Assembly: GCF_030253575.1 (NCBI RefSeq)
Contig: NC_080557.1
Span: forward strand, 45,088,501-45,152,500
DNA: 64,000 bases
Source of the DNA: Rhododendron vialii
Lineage: Eukaryota; Streptophyta; Magnoliopsida; Ericales; Ericaceae
Reading direction: 5' to 3'
Shown here: in pieces, positions 34,870 to 47,055 of the stretch
Layout of the letters: each line of letters begins with the position of its first letter
Position numbering within the stretch: the stretch's first letter is position 1
Notes under the pieces: model-generated
Told to the model about the DNA's origin: nothing
Database searches by the model: none
The model's input: only the letters and a program-made list of their open reading frames with translations
Position numbers and translations under genes: made by a program

Positions 34870-35041
34870 GGGTACCACGTGGTGCCCGTTTAGCGAATCC
34901 GAGCCGTCCATTGCATTTTTGGACAGCTCGGATTTGGAGAGAGAAAGTGTGAGGATGAGAGGAGAGAGAGGATTTCCATCTGAACTGTCTGAAAGTGTAT
35001 TGGACGGCCTGAATGTGCCAAACGGGTACCACTTGTGATAC
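34870..35041. mobile_element. Small inverted-repeat element in the FATA copy 3 promoter region
   Basis: The left end GTACCACGTGGTGCCCGTTT and the right end AAACGGGTACCACTTGTG are inverted repeats around a GGACGGCC/GGACAGCTCGG-containing centre. It ends about 230 bases before the ATG, just where promoter homology with copy 2 begins. A related piece is near 17470-17680. Confidence 0.55.
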
Positions 35042-35083
35042 CGGCAAAGAAAAATTTCTCCAACCAGGGAGTTGGCTGAACAC

Positions 35084-35093
35084 GACACGTGTC
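35084..35093 (+). promoter_or_regulatory. G-box/ABRE palindrome in the FATA copy 3 promoter
   Basis: GACACGTGTC, identical to and in the same context as the site in copy 2, lies about 176 bases before the ATG. Confidence 0.6.
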
Positions 35094-35208
35094 TCGGAAG
35101 TTCGGCAAGAATGTCATCAGAAGTCCAAAACCACTGGCTCATCGACAACGATGTCTCTTCTCTCATCTAAGAAAGAAGATAGACAGATAGACAGATACTA
35201 CGTACAAC

Positions 35209-35245
<37 letters not shown>

Positions 35246-35268
35246 CGACGTGGTTTTAAAGAGAAAAG

Positions 35269-35641
35269 ATGATGTTGCTGGCACCTTCGTCGACGTCCTT
35301 ATCGTCCTCGTCGTCATCATGCAATGCTGCGTTAATAAGGAAGGAGTGCCGATTATTCGGCGCTTCGAGGCTCACGATCTCGATACGCCGACAAAACGAC
35401 GCGGTTTCATGCGAGGCGGCTGATTCTTCTTCTGCTTCTTCGTGGACGGCTCCGATTGTAGCCGAGACGAAGGAGAAGGACGCCGGCGGCGGCGTAGGGA
35501 AGAGCGCGGCTTACCGGCTTCGGCAGGGGAGTTTGACGGAGGACGGACTTTCTTATAAGGAGAAGTTCATAGTGCGGTGTTATGAGGTTGGGACTAACAA
35601 AACTGCCACTGTTGAAACCATCGCTAATCTCTTGCAGGTAG

Positions 35642-35688
<47 letters not shown>

Positions 35689-38600
35689 TATGAACAAAGG
35701 GGAAAAAACATACTCGGATGTATTTTTAACACATTTCAATACACTTTTCACACAATTTTATACACTTTTTCACATATTCAAAACACATTTTAAACCTTAA
35801 TAATAACCCATTGGATTAACTTGAGCATTTTCCTTTATTGAAATCTATCGAAATTCTTTATACACTTCGATTAGTTCGATATGAGGGAAATTAGATTTTA
35901 ATTTATGTAGTTTCACCAATTCATTTAGAAGAACATTTTTTATTTTATTTTTTGATCCGCTAGAAGAGCATATCATATATCCAAAATCCAAATTATTCGT
36001 ACATAACTTCATAAAGTTTAGATGAGCAAATTCGTGTATGTTTTGTTTCTAATCATCATCCGGGTCTGAACTAACTTGCGTACACCTCAATTGATACATC
36101 CTAAATTAACGACAGATCAAACTTCCTACACCCCAAAATATGAAAATTTGGCTTTCATGAGCAAATCGTGGACGTTCACAATTGGATTTGCTAGTGGAGT
36201 AGTTGATTAGAATTCTTCCAATTTCCCTTTGACTTGTTGAAATCCATCGGTTCAATCACCTTTGTCCCATAGGCCATAGCTACTAAGAGTAAGTTCACTG
36301 GCGCAGGTAAACTAGCTTTATAGCTATTTTATCTCACCAAAAGAAGAAAAATATTTCTACAACAAAGTAGATAAACATAGAGGTAAAATGTATTTATGAA
36401 CAGTGTTTCGGCACTTTTACCTATCTATTATTCATCAGGTATGTAATTTATAATATTATTTTCTCTCTCCTCTCTCCATCCCTCTCTCTCTTCCTCTTTC
36501 TTCTTTTTTTAAAAAAAAATTGCACTTTGGTGCACTGTTGGAGAAAGAAAGAAAATATGTTTTAATAGAGGATATGTTAAATAGGTAGTATTGGTATAGT
36601 GTTGAAAGAAATGTGAGTAGGTAAAATAAAAAATGTGCATTATTCACAAGTTTTTTTTACCTAATTATTGATAAACTTGCTCTAAGCTGCAACTTGGCCC
36701 TTATTTAACGAAAAATTCTAACACCACACCCATTCACACACTCACACTCACAATAAGGGTGGGGCCCACACACACTGGGTGTGTAGTGTGTGCGGGCTCC
36801 ACCCTTGTTGTGAGTGTGGGTGTGTGATTGGGTGTGTAAATGGATGTGGTGAAAGAATGATTGTTATTTAACTCCCCCATTTAACTCTGTTAGGTTTGTG
36901 ATTAATTATTGATGCTCCAAGCCCTCATTCTCCACCGCACATTGTGGTGAGATCCACACATTTTGCCTTAGTTCCCACCACAGAGGGGGGGAAAACTTAG
37001 TTGGATTATTAGTTAGGCAAATGCGAACGGTTGCCCCTGGGGCACAAGAAAAAACATGTTAAATGAGCTAAAATGTTGGTAAACACCATTTTAACTTGTA
37101 AAGATACTTAATTGCACTGGTAAATGAGGAGTTCTCCAACTACTTGTATTAAATATAGTTGTATCAACCGGTGATAGTGACAAATCTACCCCCGTTTTTT
37201 GTTTCAAAAATTAAACTCAAGGTTTATGTTTGCTATATATTCACATATCCACATAATAAATGACTGAAATTTTCTTGGATAAATAAGAACGGAATAGTAT
37301 TGGTTGCTATATATTCACATATCCACATAATAAATGACTGAAATTTTCTTGGATAAATAAGAACGGGATAGTATTGGTGGGCAATTGCTTGTAACAATTT
37401 GTTTTTTAATGAGTTTTTTTTTATTGAGCTCCTTACTCGTTTGGCCTATTTTGGCCAAATGATCCAAATGGATTACTTTTTTTATCCTTGTTCAATTTTT
37501 TTCCGCAGTTATTAGTTTTGCATTAATTTTTTGTGAATTATTACTTTGTTATGATGAGAGTAATCTATAAAGTAAAAAATTAACATCAAAACCCGATCTC
37601 TTTTTTTAAAAAAATAAAGACGAAAACAAGCTACTCATTGGCTTATTTTGTTTTTATTAAAAAAAAAGAGTTTCGATAGTAATTTAAAAATTTTTAGATT
37701 TCTCTCGTCATGACGACATAATAATCTACAAAAAATTAAAGAAAAACTAAAAAATGCCAAAAAAAATTGAATAAAAACAAAAAAAAAATCCATTTTGTAA
37801 GGTTGAGGATGAGGAGGATGACAAGGGGTAGCGCTCATCCCTCCTCCTCCTCCTCTCTCTCTCTCTCTCTCTCTTCCTGAAAATATCCTATTCTCTGATT
37901 ATAGATTGCTTGTTTTTGTTTTTCTCCATTTTTTTTTTTAGTTTATCTTCCTGTAAAAAAACTAGAACGGAACAAATTATATTTGAGTATAGGGGTACTA
38001 CTAGAAACTACTCCTCAGAATTTCAATCACATGCATTTAAGGTTGTTTATTAGCCCAAACTAATATTGTTGTTGATTAAACCATTAATGTCGAGTGTAGT
38101 AGATACAAGATTGATTAGCATTACTCATGAGAAGACAATCAATACAAAGCATATTAAGGATAAGCACATCATTTATGGTTACTAAACTAATACTCTAAAC
38201 TTATGCCTCAGGCTGCTTGTTAGCAGGACCGAGTTAGGCAAACCATTTTTTTCCTTTCCATAAAAAAATTTTGGGAAAAAAATTGAAATAGTCCCTATAG
38301 TTAAGTATTTGTGTCAATTTGGTCCCTGTAGTTGTAATTGGTTTGATTTACACTCTGTACTTTTCATTTTGTTTCAATTTGGTCCAATTATTAACTTCTG
38401 TTAGTCCGTCGTTAGTCCTTTAAACAACAAAATTATATGGCCCCCTTTTTTGAGGTTAAAATAGACTCGTTCGGCTAAATAAGCCAACTGGCTTATTTTT
38501 TTATCCTTATTAAAAAAAATCGTATTTGTTAGTTTTTCGTCAATTTTTTTGGAGTTATTGCATCGTTATGACAAGATAAATCTAAAAAGTAAAAAATTAT

Positions 38601-41600
38601 GATCGAAATCCAATTTTTTTTGAATAAAGACCAAAAAATTGGCTTATTGACTTATTTTTGTCTTTATTCAAAAAAATTAGGTTTCGATCATAATTTTTTA
38701 CTTTTTAGATTTCTCTCGTTATGACAATGCAATAATTTCTAAAAAAATGACGAAAAACTAACAAATACGAAAAAAAATTGAATAAGGACAAAAAAATAAG
38801 CCAGTCGGCTTATTTAGCTGAATAGGGTTACTCATTTTCCTCTTGCCCTAATATACCTTTGAACCAAAACACAACTCATTCTTCCATTCTCCATTGATAA
38901 GGAGGCACTTGGGAAGAAATTTGGTTATAATTTTCTACAAAAAGTTGCCATCGAATTCAGCATTTTCATGATCAGTCATGAGGCATCATAACCACTGATA
39001 TTGTCTACATGTTCAACTTGTGGACAAATACTAAGATACCTTATTTTTCTGCATAGTACTGAAAATGCACATAGAACCATGTCCAAAAGTCACAACATGA
39101 TAAATAACCATGTCCAAAAGTCAAAATATTATATAAACACAGTTCCAAATTTACCATGTCATAACCTAATAGATAGACATAACAAACCACTCAACTAGGT
39201 TACAATAAACTTAACTTAATAGCCCAAGTGGTTATAAAAAATAGTGCCCTGTCATTCCATTCATTTTCCTATACTTGGCCCATGCACTGATTCCTGACTA
39301 GGAATGTTGAAAAATAAACCTAAGCCAATTTTTTTGTCTTTATTAAAAAAAATTGAATTTCAATAATAATTTTTTACTTTTTAAATTCTTCTCGTCATGA
39401 CAATGCAATAACCTCCAAAAAAATTGACGAAAAACTAAAAAATACGAAAAAAAAATTTGAATAAGGAAAAAAAAATAAGGAAGTTGGCTTATTTAGCCGA
39501 ACGGATCTGTTTTAACCCCAAAAAATGGGGCCATATGATTTTGCAATTTAAAGGACTAACGGCGGACTAATGAAAGTTAGTAATTGGATCGAATTGAAAC
39601 AAAATGGAAAGTACAGAGTGTAAATCGAGCCAATTATAACTACAGAGACCAAATTGACACGAACACTTAACTACAAGGACTATTACAATTTTTTTCCCAA
39701 AATTTTTTTATGCAAGTCACTCTAAATTTCTAGCATTTTTTTTTAGCAATTCATGGGTTGAATCTCTTTCTTGGCTGTTTGGATACAACACCTAACTGAA
39801 TTTGTACTGTCATATTGCATGAAAAATTATTCAGTGGGGCACAGTGATGGTGCCCCTTGCCACACATTTATGTGAGGCCTATGTAGGTTCCACATGGATG
39901 TGCGGTAGGAGACGCTCGGTGCCCAAGTGGTGCCCAGGGGCAAGGAATAATCTCCCCATATTGCATTGCGTACTTTAAACAACTGTCGGGCTAGTGAACC
40001 AATATAGGAATGACTTATGACGAATTCCTATATTTGTCCGGATTACTTTTTCTGTTACGTTCTTGTCAATTTGTTTAATCTAGGAGGTTGGATGTAGCCA
40101 CGCTCAGAGTGTGGGCATGGCTGAATTAGTGATTCCAAATTAGGAATGAAAGAAATAGGGGAAAAAACTTAGTATGACTCTTTTTTGTATTTCATTAATT
40201 TGCTGCAAGTCTGTAGCCTTGTTAATTCTGTAATGCAGGAGGTTGCATGTAACCACCCTCAGAGTTTGGGATTTTCAACGGATGGATTTGGAACGACTAC
40301 TACCATGAGAAAATTGCATCTCATATGGGCGACTGCTCGCATGCACATTGAAATTTATAAATACCCAGCTTGGTGAGAACTTTTGCTCCCTCATTCGTGG
40401 ATTTTGGTCATGTAATTTTAGTTTTTATTTAACTTCCTTAATACTTGGGACAGGAGTGATGTGGTTGAAGTTGAATCCTGGTTCGAAAGCAAAGGTGAGA
40501 TTGGGATTAGACGTGATTGGATTCTCAAGGACTATGCTACTCAAGAAGTCCTTGGGAGGGCTACGAGGTGCATTTCAGTTTCTTAATCCTTACTACTATG
40601 AAGCTCGAAACTTATCCCTTCCCCTACCAGCTACCAAACAAATCTCGTGAAGTTGTGCCCCAATCAATTGAGGTCCGCTAGATGCATTGAGGCTATCATC
40701 AAGCATTGTTGAGTGCATATATCCACTGAATGTTTCCGATCCTTTAATCCATTGGATGCTATAGACCTCATAACTTATGTGCTTGGGTCATCATGTTGCC
40801 AACTAAAGCGAATAACTTTTTTGCTGCCATATGATGTTATCACCTAGTTGTGCACTCACAAGTGCGATGTGCAGTTTCATTACCATTTAGACATTTACCT
40901 TCGACCCAATGCATTGTCCGAGTTTTGGAGTAGTAGTATTCATGAAAATTCTTTCTTTTGTGGAAACTTATAGAACTGCAATGTAGGGCTCTGTAAATGT
41001 GTTTTGCCTAGATTCTCATCCAGTATCTTGAAACTCCTTACCTCAACAAGACAACAATAGCTTTCCTCATTACCATCAAATGAAGATCGGTTTAAATAGC
41101 CAACCTTATACTTCTCGTGACCATAAATGTAATTAGGGTTGGGCTGTTCGAGAAACTGTACCTTAGGTACTTAAAGATCACAAATTTCAAGATTTCCCTC
41201 CATGGGATGTTGATCATAGATTTGCTTCCTTCGTTTATATAGCAGTTCAAATTTCCTACACATTTTTATGTTATTTAATTTGGAATTCAACAATGTCTAA
41301 CTTTAACTGCAGCAAGTTTGTGATGATGAACCAACATACTAGACGACTTGAAAAAGTCAGTGATGATGTCCGAAAGGAATATTTGGGTTTCTGTCCAAGA
41401 AAACCAAGGTACAAAAAGTTTTCAAACTATGATATGACTTACTCCACTACCATATGTTTGCTAGCTTAAGCAGAATTTCCTATGTTTAGATTCATTCTGG
41501 AACCAGACCAGGTTTTACTGCTTCCTTCGGCCCCTCTGCCATATTTTTCTTACACCTTTCAAGCCTTTTCTGTTATCAACTGATGAGGCATGAAATTGAA

Positions 41601-43890
41601 TGTGTTAGCAACTTAGAGTATCATGAAACAAAATAGGCATTTATGCTCTTCTTGCTTGCCAAGTGAGTTTGCTCCTTTTAATTCTGCGGTGGAATTTTCG
41701 TGCCCATTAAATTTTCTTGCTTGCTTGACAAATGTTACGTTTCATCCAATGGAGGTTGACATCTGAGATAAGTACCTTTTGCCCCATTATTGGACCGGGT
41801 GACAATTAATGTCAAAACTTACCAACGGGATTTTTCTACCTTAGGAATGGTACAGGTCAGACCACTGTTCGACCCACCACTTGCTACCAGCCTTAAATGG
41901 AAGGAGCTTTTCCCGCGGAGAAGCCTTGACCCACAGCAGAGAGAGAAGGATATATCCAAGTATTCTGTCTCATATTCCCAAGTATTTTGTTGGTCAAAAC
42001 CGAGGATTCTCTTTTAAATCTAAAGTAAACAAATAAAGCCTAATGTACGAAGTATCAATTAAATTCCTAAAAATCAAGCACACTAAATCGGGTGAATCCA
42101 TATACCAAATATTGTTGTCAGCTATAAGGTTTGTTTTTCAATTATTAGCATAATCCTCTCAAGTCTTGATATATGGCAATCTAGAGAAATTATTTTTAAT
42201 CAATGCTTTTGTCCTCCAATGTCTTCAACATGCATAAGATGGTTTGTCCTTATTGGTGCACATTCTTTTTGTTATGGAACTTAGGTTAGCATTCCCAGAA
42301 GAGAAAAATGGCAGTCTGAAGAAGATAGCAAAACTGGAAGATGCCGCTCAGTATTCTCGGCAAGGATTGGTGGTAAGATCATTCTATTTCTCTAGGTTGT
42401 GGCCTACTGCTTCCTCACCTACCCACATGCTTTGGAATTTGCAGCCTAGAAGAGCTGATCTGGACATGAACCAGCATGTAAACAATGTTGCCTATATCGG
42501 ATGGTTTTTGGAGGTTGGTAAAGTTGAACTTCTTTGTATTTTCATACTAAGATTTAGCAAAAGGCACGGTCTATTTGAATCAGCCGACTCTGCTGTCTGG
42601 CTTGAATTTCCTCGTTATTTAGTATGAAGAACCATGCCCCTGATTGGTGGACCTTTCCCTTTTCTCTTCTACTTTGAAAGTGAGGTTGTGAGTATATGTC
42701 TTTAGAAGAATATTTGGGTGAAGGGTGAGGAGTTTCTTATGTTTTGGTTGTCTTGTCATTTCTCATTGGAATACCCAGCAAAGAACTGTTATAGTCAGTG
42801 AAACTAAAAGAAAACCAGAGAAAATGACAGACAAACCACGATTAAGACTTTCTTTCTTTCATCAGAATGCTTCCCATACTAGGCATGAAGTGCATGTCTT
42901 TTGAAGAAATGAGAGTCCGCCATGAGGTTTTATCAGGCTTTTGGTCCTGAATAAAACCTATCAGATACTCATCGAACACATGGGCGCCTTCATGCCTGTT
43001 CCCATGTGTTCTTGCCTCCATGCATGTTCTAATGTCCGCTGACAGTGGCGGTAGCCTTGTGCGCTGGCCCTTCTGGATTCCTATTTCGTCGGCATTGCTT
43101 TGAGATCTCGTTTCCGCCTAAGTTACAGAAGCTCTTGAGAATGTAAGAATTACCCATGTCCGACGCTTGAACTGTGGTAAGGGTGACCAGTATGTGTCTG
43201 GGCTTTTCATGTATACCTGCAGACTCACTTTATGCATGGAATGATGTACGGCACCTTGATTTTTCTTGTTTACCTGCAGACTCACTTTATGCCTGAAATT
43301 ATTTACTGACAGCTTGTAAAAACAATGTACCTCAGAGGCTTAGAAACAACAAGAAACATGTTAAGATATAGTAATTTTTTTAGTGTCCCAAAGTACTTGA
43401 ACTGAAAATTAGAGGAAATCCAATGACAAGAACTCGCAGTTGACACCTGCACAATAAGTACTATGTAACATAGGTTTCACCAAATGGCTCTCAGAACAAA
43501 TTTTGGAACATTCCATGACATGCAGCTCACTTTCTTTATTTGGCATCTAGTTGAATAACAGCAACACTTTGGCATTTTTTGTATACATGACAGAGTATGC
43601 CTCAAGAAATCATCGACAATCATGAACTAGAAACTATAACTCTAGATTACAAACGGGAATGCCAACAACATGACGTCATTGATTCTCACACGAGTCCAGA
43701 ACCAGTTGAGGATACAAAAGTTTCAGAGCTTAATGGAAGCAACGGAACGGCTGCAGCAGCTGCAGAAGGCAAAGAAGACTACTGCCAGTTCTTACATTTG
43801 TTGAGATTGTCCGGTGATGGGCTTGAAATAAACAGAGGCCGTACAGAGTGGAGAAAGAAACCAACAAGAGATGCTAATCATTCAGTTTGA
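35269..43890 (+). CDS. FATA: Oleoyl-ACP thioesterase FATA, copy 3 (seven exons)
   Basis: Exons: 35269-35637, 40239-40372, 40454-40567, 41313-41408, 42285-42372, 42445-42513, 43594-43890. The spliced product is 388 residues with an open frame. A second ATG at 35272 aligns better with the start of copies 1 and 2, so the protein may be one residue shorter. The transit peptide is Ser-rich. Catalytic Asp274, Asn276, His278 and Glu312-Cys313 are retained. Private changes include AADRLRQ to AAYRLRQ, YEVGINKT to YEVGTNKT and PREPR to PRKPR; it shares SKFVMMNQH, KEYLGF and LEDAAQ with copy 2. Intron 1 has grown to 4.6 kb by several insertions, while introns 2-6 match copy 2 almost base for base. It is probably expressed and functional, but the burden of changes in conserved places makes reduced or altered activity possible. 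Confidence 0.9.
35643..35686. repeat. (CT)n microsatellite after the FATA copy 3 exon 1 donor
   Basis: A long CT run starts five bases after the exon 1 end and is complementary to the (GA)n tract at 35212-35241 in the leader. Confidence 0.95.
36287..36682. mobile_element. MITE with TAA target duplication in FATA copy 3 intron 1
   Basis: The ends GAGTAAGTTCACTGG and AATTATTGATAAACTTGCTC are inverted repeats flanked by TAA at 36284-36286 and 36683-36685. A TAA/TTA duplication suggests a PIF/Harbinger (Tourist-like) MITE. Homology with copy 2 intron 1 breaks next to this insertion. Confidence 0.65.
36710..36863. mobile_element. Mutator-like MITE, near-palindromic, in FATA copy 3 intron 1
   Basis: Flanked by the perfect 9-base duplication TTATTTAAC at 36701-36709 and 36864-36872. 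Between them lie long inverted arms built on ACACACTCACACTCACAA and its complement. Confidence 0.75.
37230..37378. repeat. Tandem duplication, 74-bp unit
   Basis: Two adjacent copies start at TGCTATATATTCACATATCC (37231 and 37305). They differ by about one base, so the duplication is young. Confidence 0.9.
37425..37800. mobile_element. AT-rich fold-back element in FATA copy 3 intron 1
   Basis: Long inverted arms contain TTATCCTTGTTCAATTTTTT, GTTAGTTTT-like and CGTCATGACG-like motifs on one side and complements on the other. Relatives occur at about 7080-7370, 33200-33420, 38470-38825 and 39310-39500. Confidence 0.6.
38259..39712. mobile_element. Large inverted-repeat element (about 1.45 kb) with a nested fold-back element
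   Basis: The left end CATAAAAAAATTTTGGGAAA mirrors the right end TTTCCCAAAATTTTTTTATG. Inverted homology continues for about 200 bases (TTGGTCCCTGTAGTTG motif and its complement). Inside, 38470-38825 is itself a palindromic AT-rich element and a half-element lies at 39310-39500. The central 38830-39300 is unique and non-coding. Confidence 0.65.
39821..39957. mobile_element. Mutator-like MITE in FATA copy 3 intron 1 (shared insertion)
   Basis: Same element and same site as 26850-27002, flanked by ATATTGCAT at 39812-39820 and 39958-39966. Confidence 0.75.
40084..40143 (+). pseudogene. Exon-2-like decoy in FATA copy 3 intron 1
   Basis: A TAG acceptor, GAGGTTGGATGT start and in-frame TAG at 40141, as in the other copies. 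Confidence 0.75.
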
Positions 43891-44200
43891 TCTTACTCTT
43901 GCTTTCTTCTCACGCCTTCATGTTTTACTCCTAGTTCTTTATTCCTGTTGTGTCCTCTTTTCTTTTGGGTTCTTTTACCCCTCATTTGGTGTGTGTTATC
44001 TCCCATTTGCTCCAGATAGAGAGCAGATAATTATTTGAGTCTTTTCGTGCTGGCATGTAGACTTATAAACACCTTGAAATCAAAGATTGGTTGAAATTAT
44101 GCTTCTGGATACTGCGTATGTCTAAAATTTTATTTTGTGAGCTTTTGGTTCTTGGTTTTTACTGATATTTGAGAGTCCTGATTGTAATGTTTGGCCTCCG
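43891..44200. other. FATA copy 3 3' flank
   Basis: Nearly identical to the copy 2 flank (30915-31225). It includes the TTGTAATGTTTGGCCTCC stretch present after all four copies, probably in or near the polyadenylation region. Confidence 0.6.
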
Positions 44201-44209
44201 TAGTTTAAA

Positions 44210-44784
44210 GGGCAAATTTTTGTAGTCGTCCCTCTAGTTTTACAGTTGTCTCAATTTTGTCCCTCTAATTTCAATCCTTGTAGTTTGTTTTACGTTCTAA
44301 ATTGGTAAAATCGTTAACACCATTAATGAAACTAACGGAAAAAATATGATTAAAAAATTAAGTGCTCCAATTTTCAATCCAGTTGAACTAGTGCAAAGAT
44401 CTTATTTTTTTGATCATTTTATCCTAGATGGTCGTAATGAATTTTTGCCTCTAAAGCCTTTTAATGAGCACCCGAAGACTCGTTATTTAGTTTCAGGACT
44501 CTCTTAGGGTGCTCATTGAAAAGCCTTAGAGCCAAAAATCCATTATGACCATTTAAGATAAAATGATCAGAAAAATAAGATATTCGCACCGGTTCAACCG
44601 GATTGAAAATTGAAGCACTTAATTTTTTAATCATATTTTTTCTGTTAGTTTCATTAACGGTGTTAACGATTTTACCAATTTTAAATGTAAAACAAACTAC
44701 AGGGACGAAATTAAGACAATTGAAACTAGAGGGACGAAATTAAGACAATCATAAAACTAGAGGGACGACTACGAAAATTTGCCC
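44210..44784. mobile_element. Palindromic Mutator-like MITE, copy 3-specific insertion
   Basis: Inverted ends GGGCAAATTTT and AAAATTTGCCC, with arms extending nearly to the centre, are flanked by the perfect 9-base duplication TAGTTTAAA at 44201-44209 and 44785-44793. The copy 2 flank has the single unfilled site (about 31226). Confidence 0.9.
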
Positions 44785-44861
44785 TAGTTTAAATGTCATG
44801 CCTCGCTTTTGCTTTCTTTTCTTTTGAATTCCAATTCCAGATTGGCTGATCAATTAGAAAT

Positions 44862-45322
44862 TGTTGCGGAAACAAACGATTGAACCAGAACACAAACACA
44901 GAGACAAAGATTTACTTGGTTTCCTATGAATTAGGTATGTCCACGGGGGACAGCCAGATTATGTTTAGGAGGAGGATGATTATAAATCACTCTACTCACA
45001 CTCTCACAAACTGATACAAACAGAATACAAACTCAGATACGTTTCTGAGTTCCCACACAGATACAAATGCTATGGCTGGGGATCAATTTATAGACAAAAA
45101 CCCAAGGCACTGTTTAAGTGCCATGCTCATAGCTCATTTACTTCCAAATCCACGCCTGGGATTTTTCCAGATTTGGGCATGGCTTGTGAAGTCTTCAAAG
45201 GCTGCCAATCACCCACATGGGAGAATGAATTGCATTCAATGCAACCCACGCCAAATCTTCTGAGTAAATGCAAGTCTGCATTTGTACAGGATGGAGCCAA
45301 AACATGGCCTCAAAAGTCAACA
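44862..45322. mobile_element. Solo LTR, 461 bp
   Basis: Starts TGTTGCGGAA and ends AGTCAACA, giving 5-base inverted termini TGTTG/CAACA. It is flanked by the 5-base duplication GAAAT at 44857-44861 and 45323-45327. No primer site or internal region follows. The copy 2 flank shows the empty site (GAATTAGAAATTACTTGATG), so this insertion post-dates the copy 2/copy 3 duplication. Confidence 0.85.
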
Positions 45323-45327
45323 GAAAT

Positions 45328-46730
45328 TACTTGATGTTTGGATATCCTTGCAGCTCACAATTCGGTTTACAATTCATGCAAGAACGATACATGGAATTGG
45401 TTGAAGAATGGTAATTATATTGGGTGCTTTTATTAGTTTTTGATTAATTATCATTAATTTCGAGGTGGGTCTTTTGAGTTGGCATAACAATTGTATCGCT
45501 TCTTTCATGATTGTTCGCAATTGACGGACGCGTCCTTTCTAGACAGTCTCCGGTTCCTCTACACATACATATCTCTTGTCCCCCTTTCATATGGAGATTG
45601 AGTTTTCCTATCGAAGTTTTCTTTGATTTTCGTTGCATTCATGTCTATTCATATGAGAGAGTACAAGCATAACATGATTCGACAGACCCTTCAATCATAG
45701 GGCTGCTTTGAGGGATTCCAATCACGTAATACTAAAAAATAGGCGTTCAATGCAAATCATGAGCACCATAGTGAGGTCGAAATCTGTCTTAAGTACAAAG
45801 TGCTACACTCATCTTGATCATCATTTTATTTTCATCCACTTCCAGTGTTTTGGTTCTAATTTTATTACATTTATGGTTTCATTACAAAAAGTGAATTTAA
45901 ACATTTTCCAACAAAGACACCTTCTTTGATTTGTTTTTTTATTATTATTTATAACTCCGATGTCCGAATCAGCTTACGTGCCCCTCAATTAATTCTGGAG
46001 CTCAACCCCACTGCCTACATGCGAAGAGCCCAATTAAAATCAAAACTATGAACCAGAAGAAGTTAATACTAGCAATTTCGAACCTAAACACATTTATTTT
46101 TTAGCGTAGACAGCTTGTACTAACTTTCACATAACTGTCTTCGGTTTAAATACATAACTGCCTGTATTAAATCACTTTGATAACAATGTCAACTCTCTCT
46201 CTCTCTCTCTCTCTAATCACATTGTTATCTCTCACATTGTTATCTCTCTCTCTCTAATCACTTTGATAACAATGTCAACTCTCTCTCTCTCTTCAATTCA
46301 ATTTGTATAATCCACCTCTTTCACCAAGTTATTTTCAATTGATAACACAGATAATTCATTTAGTCTTTCTTGTGACATGGTTGATCGAATCGATCAATTT
46401 CAACTTTGAAAATCTTTTTTCTCCCGTGGCAACACTAACCGGTATAGTCAATTTAGGGTTGTATTATTCAATAGTTTGGGAGAAATGATTTTGGGAATTT
46501 AGTGGGTTGGGCACTTTGGCTGAATTATGAGATGGCGGGTTGGACATGACTTCGGCTTGTGGGTTGGTGGATTGGACTAACTCATTATCTTTAATTGGAC
46601 ATTTTTTTTCATTCTATTAAGCTTAAAAATAGTCTTATTTAAATCTAAATAATGAAAATATTAAAGTGTTCCTAAAATTTGAGATTTTTGGGATGCCCAA
46701 GTTGGGGCTTGGGGTTGGGCCTGCATTGCC
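45328..46730. other. Spacer between FATA copies 3 and 4
   Basis: Segment 45347-46165 is homologous to 32098-32880 downstream of copy 2. It includes the dispersed repeat. At 46184-46300 a CAATGTCAACTCTCTCTC leader-like unit is repeated, and it appears again in the copy 4 leader (46834). No gene. Confidence 0.6.
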
Positions 46731-46841
46731 TCCTCCCTCTGTAATTCGGCAAGAATTGCCATCGCAGTCGAACTGAAATTCGGCGAGAATGCCATCGCAG
46801 TCGAAAGCCTGTGGCAACTTGTTCCCATCGACAACAATGTC

Positions 46842-46891
<50 letters not shown>

Positions 46892-47055
46892 TCATAAGAA
46901 AGAATATACTCCATATACTAGACAGATACACCCACATACAAATAGACATGCACTAGACAGTTACTCCTACGTACAACGTCTCTCATGTCATAGGAAAGAA
47001 GATAGACACTAGACAGATACTCCTACATACAGAGAGAGAGAGAGAGAGAGAGAGG
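46730..47055 (+). promoter_or_regulatory. FATA copy 4 promoter and leader
   Basis: A GTAATTCGGCAAGAATTGCC block matches the orphan promoter at 32967. No CACGTG G-box is present. The leader has a long (CT)n tract (46844-46888), an ACTAGACAGATAC-type unit repeated about three times (46915-47025), and a (GA)n tract (47031-47054) reaching the ATG. Confidence 0.5.
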
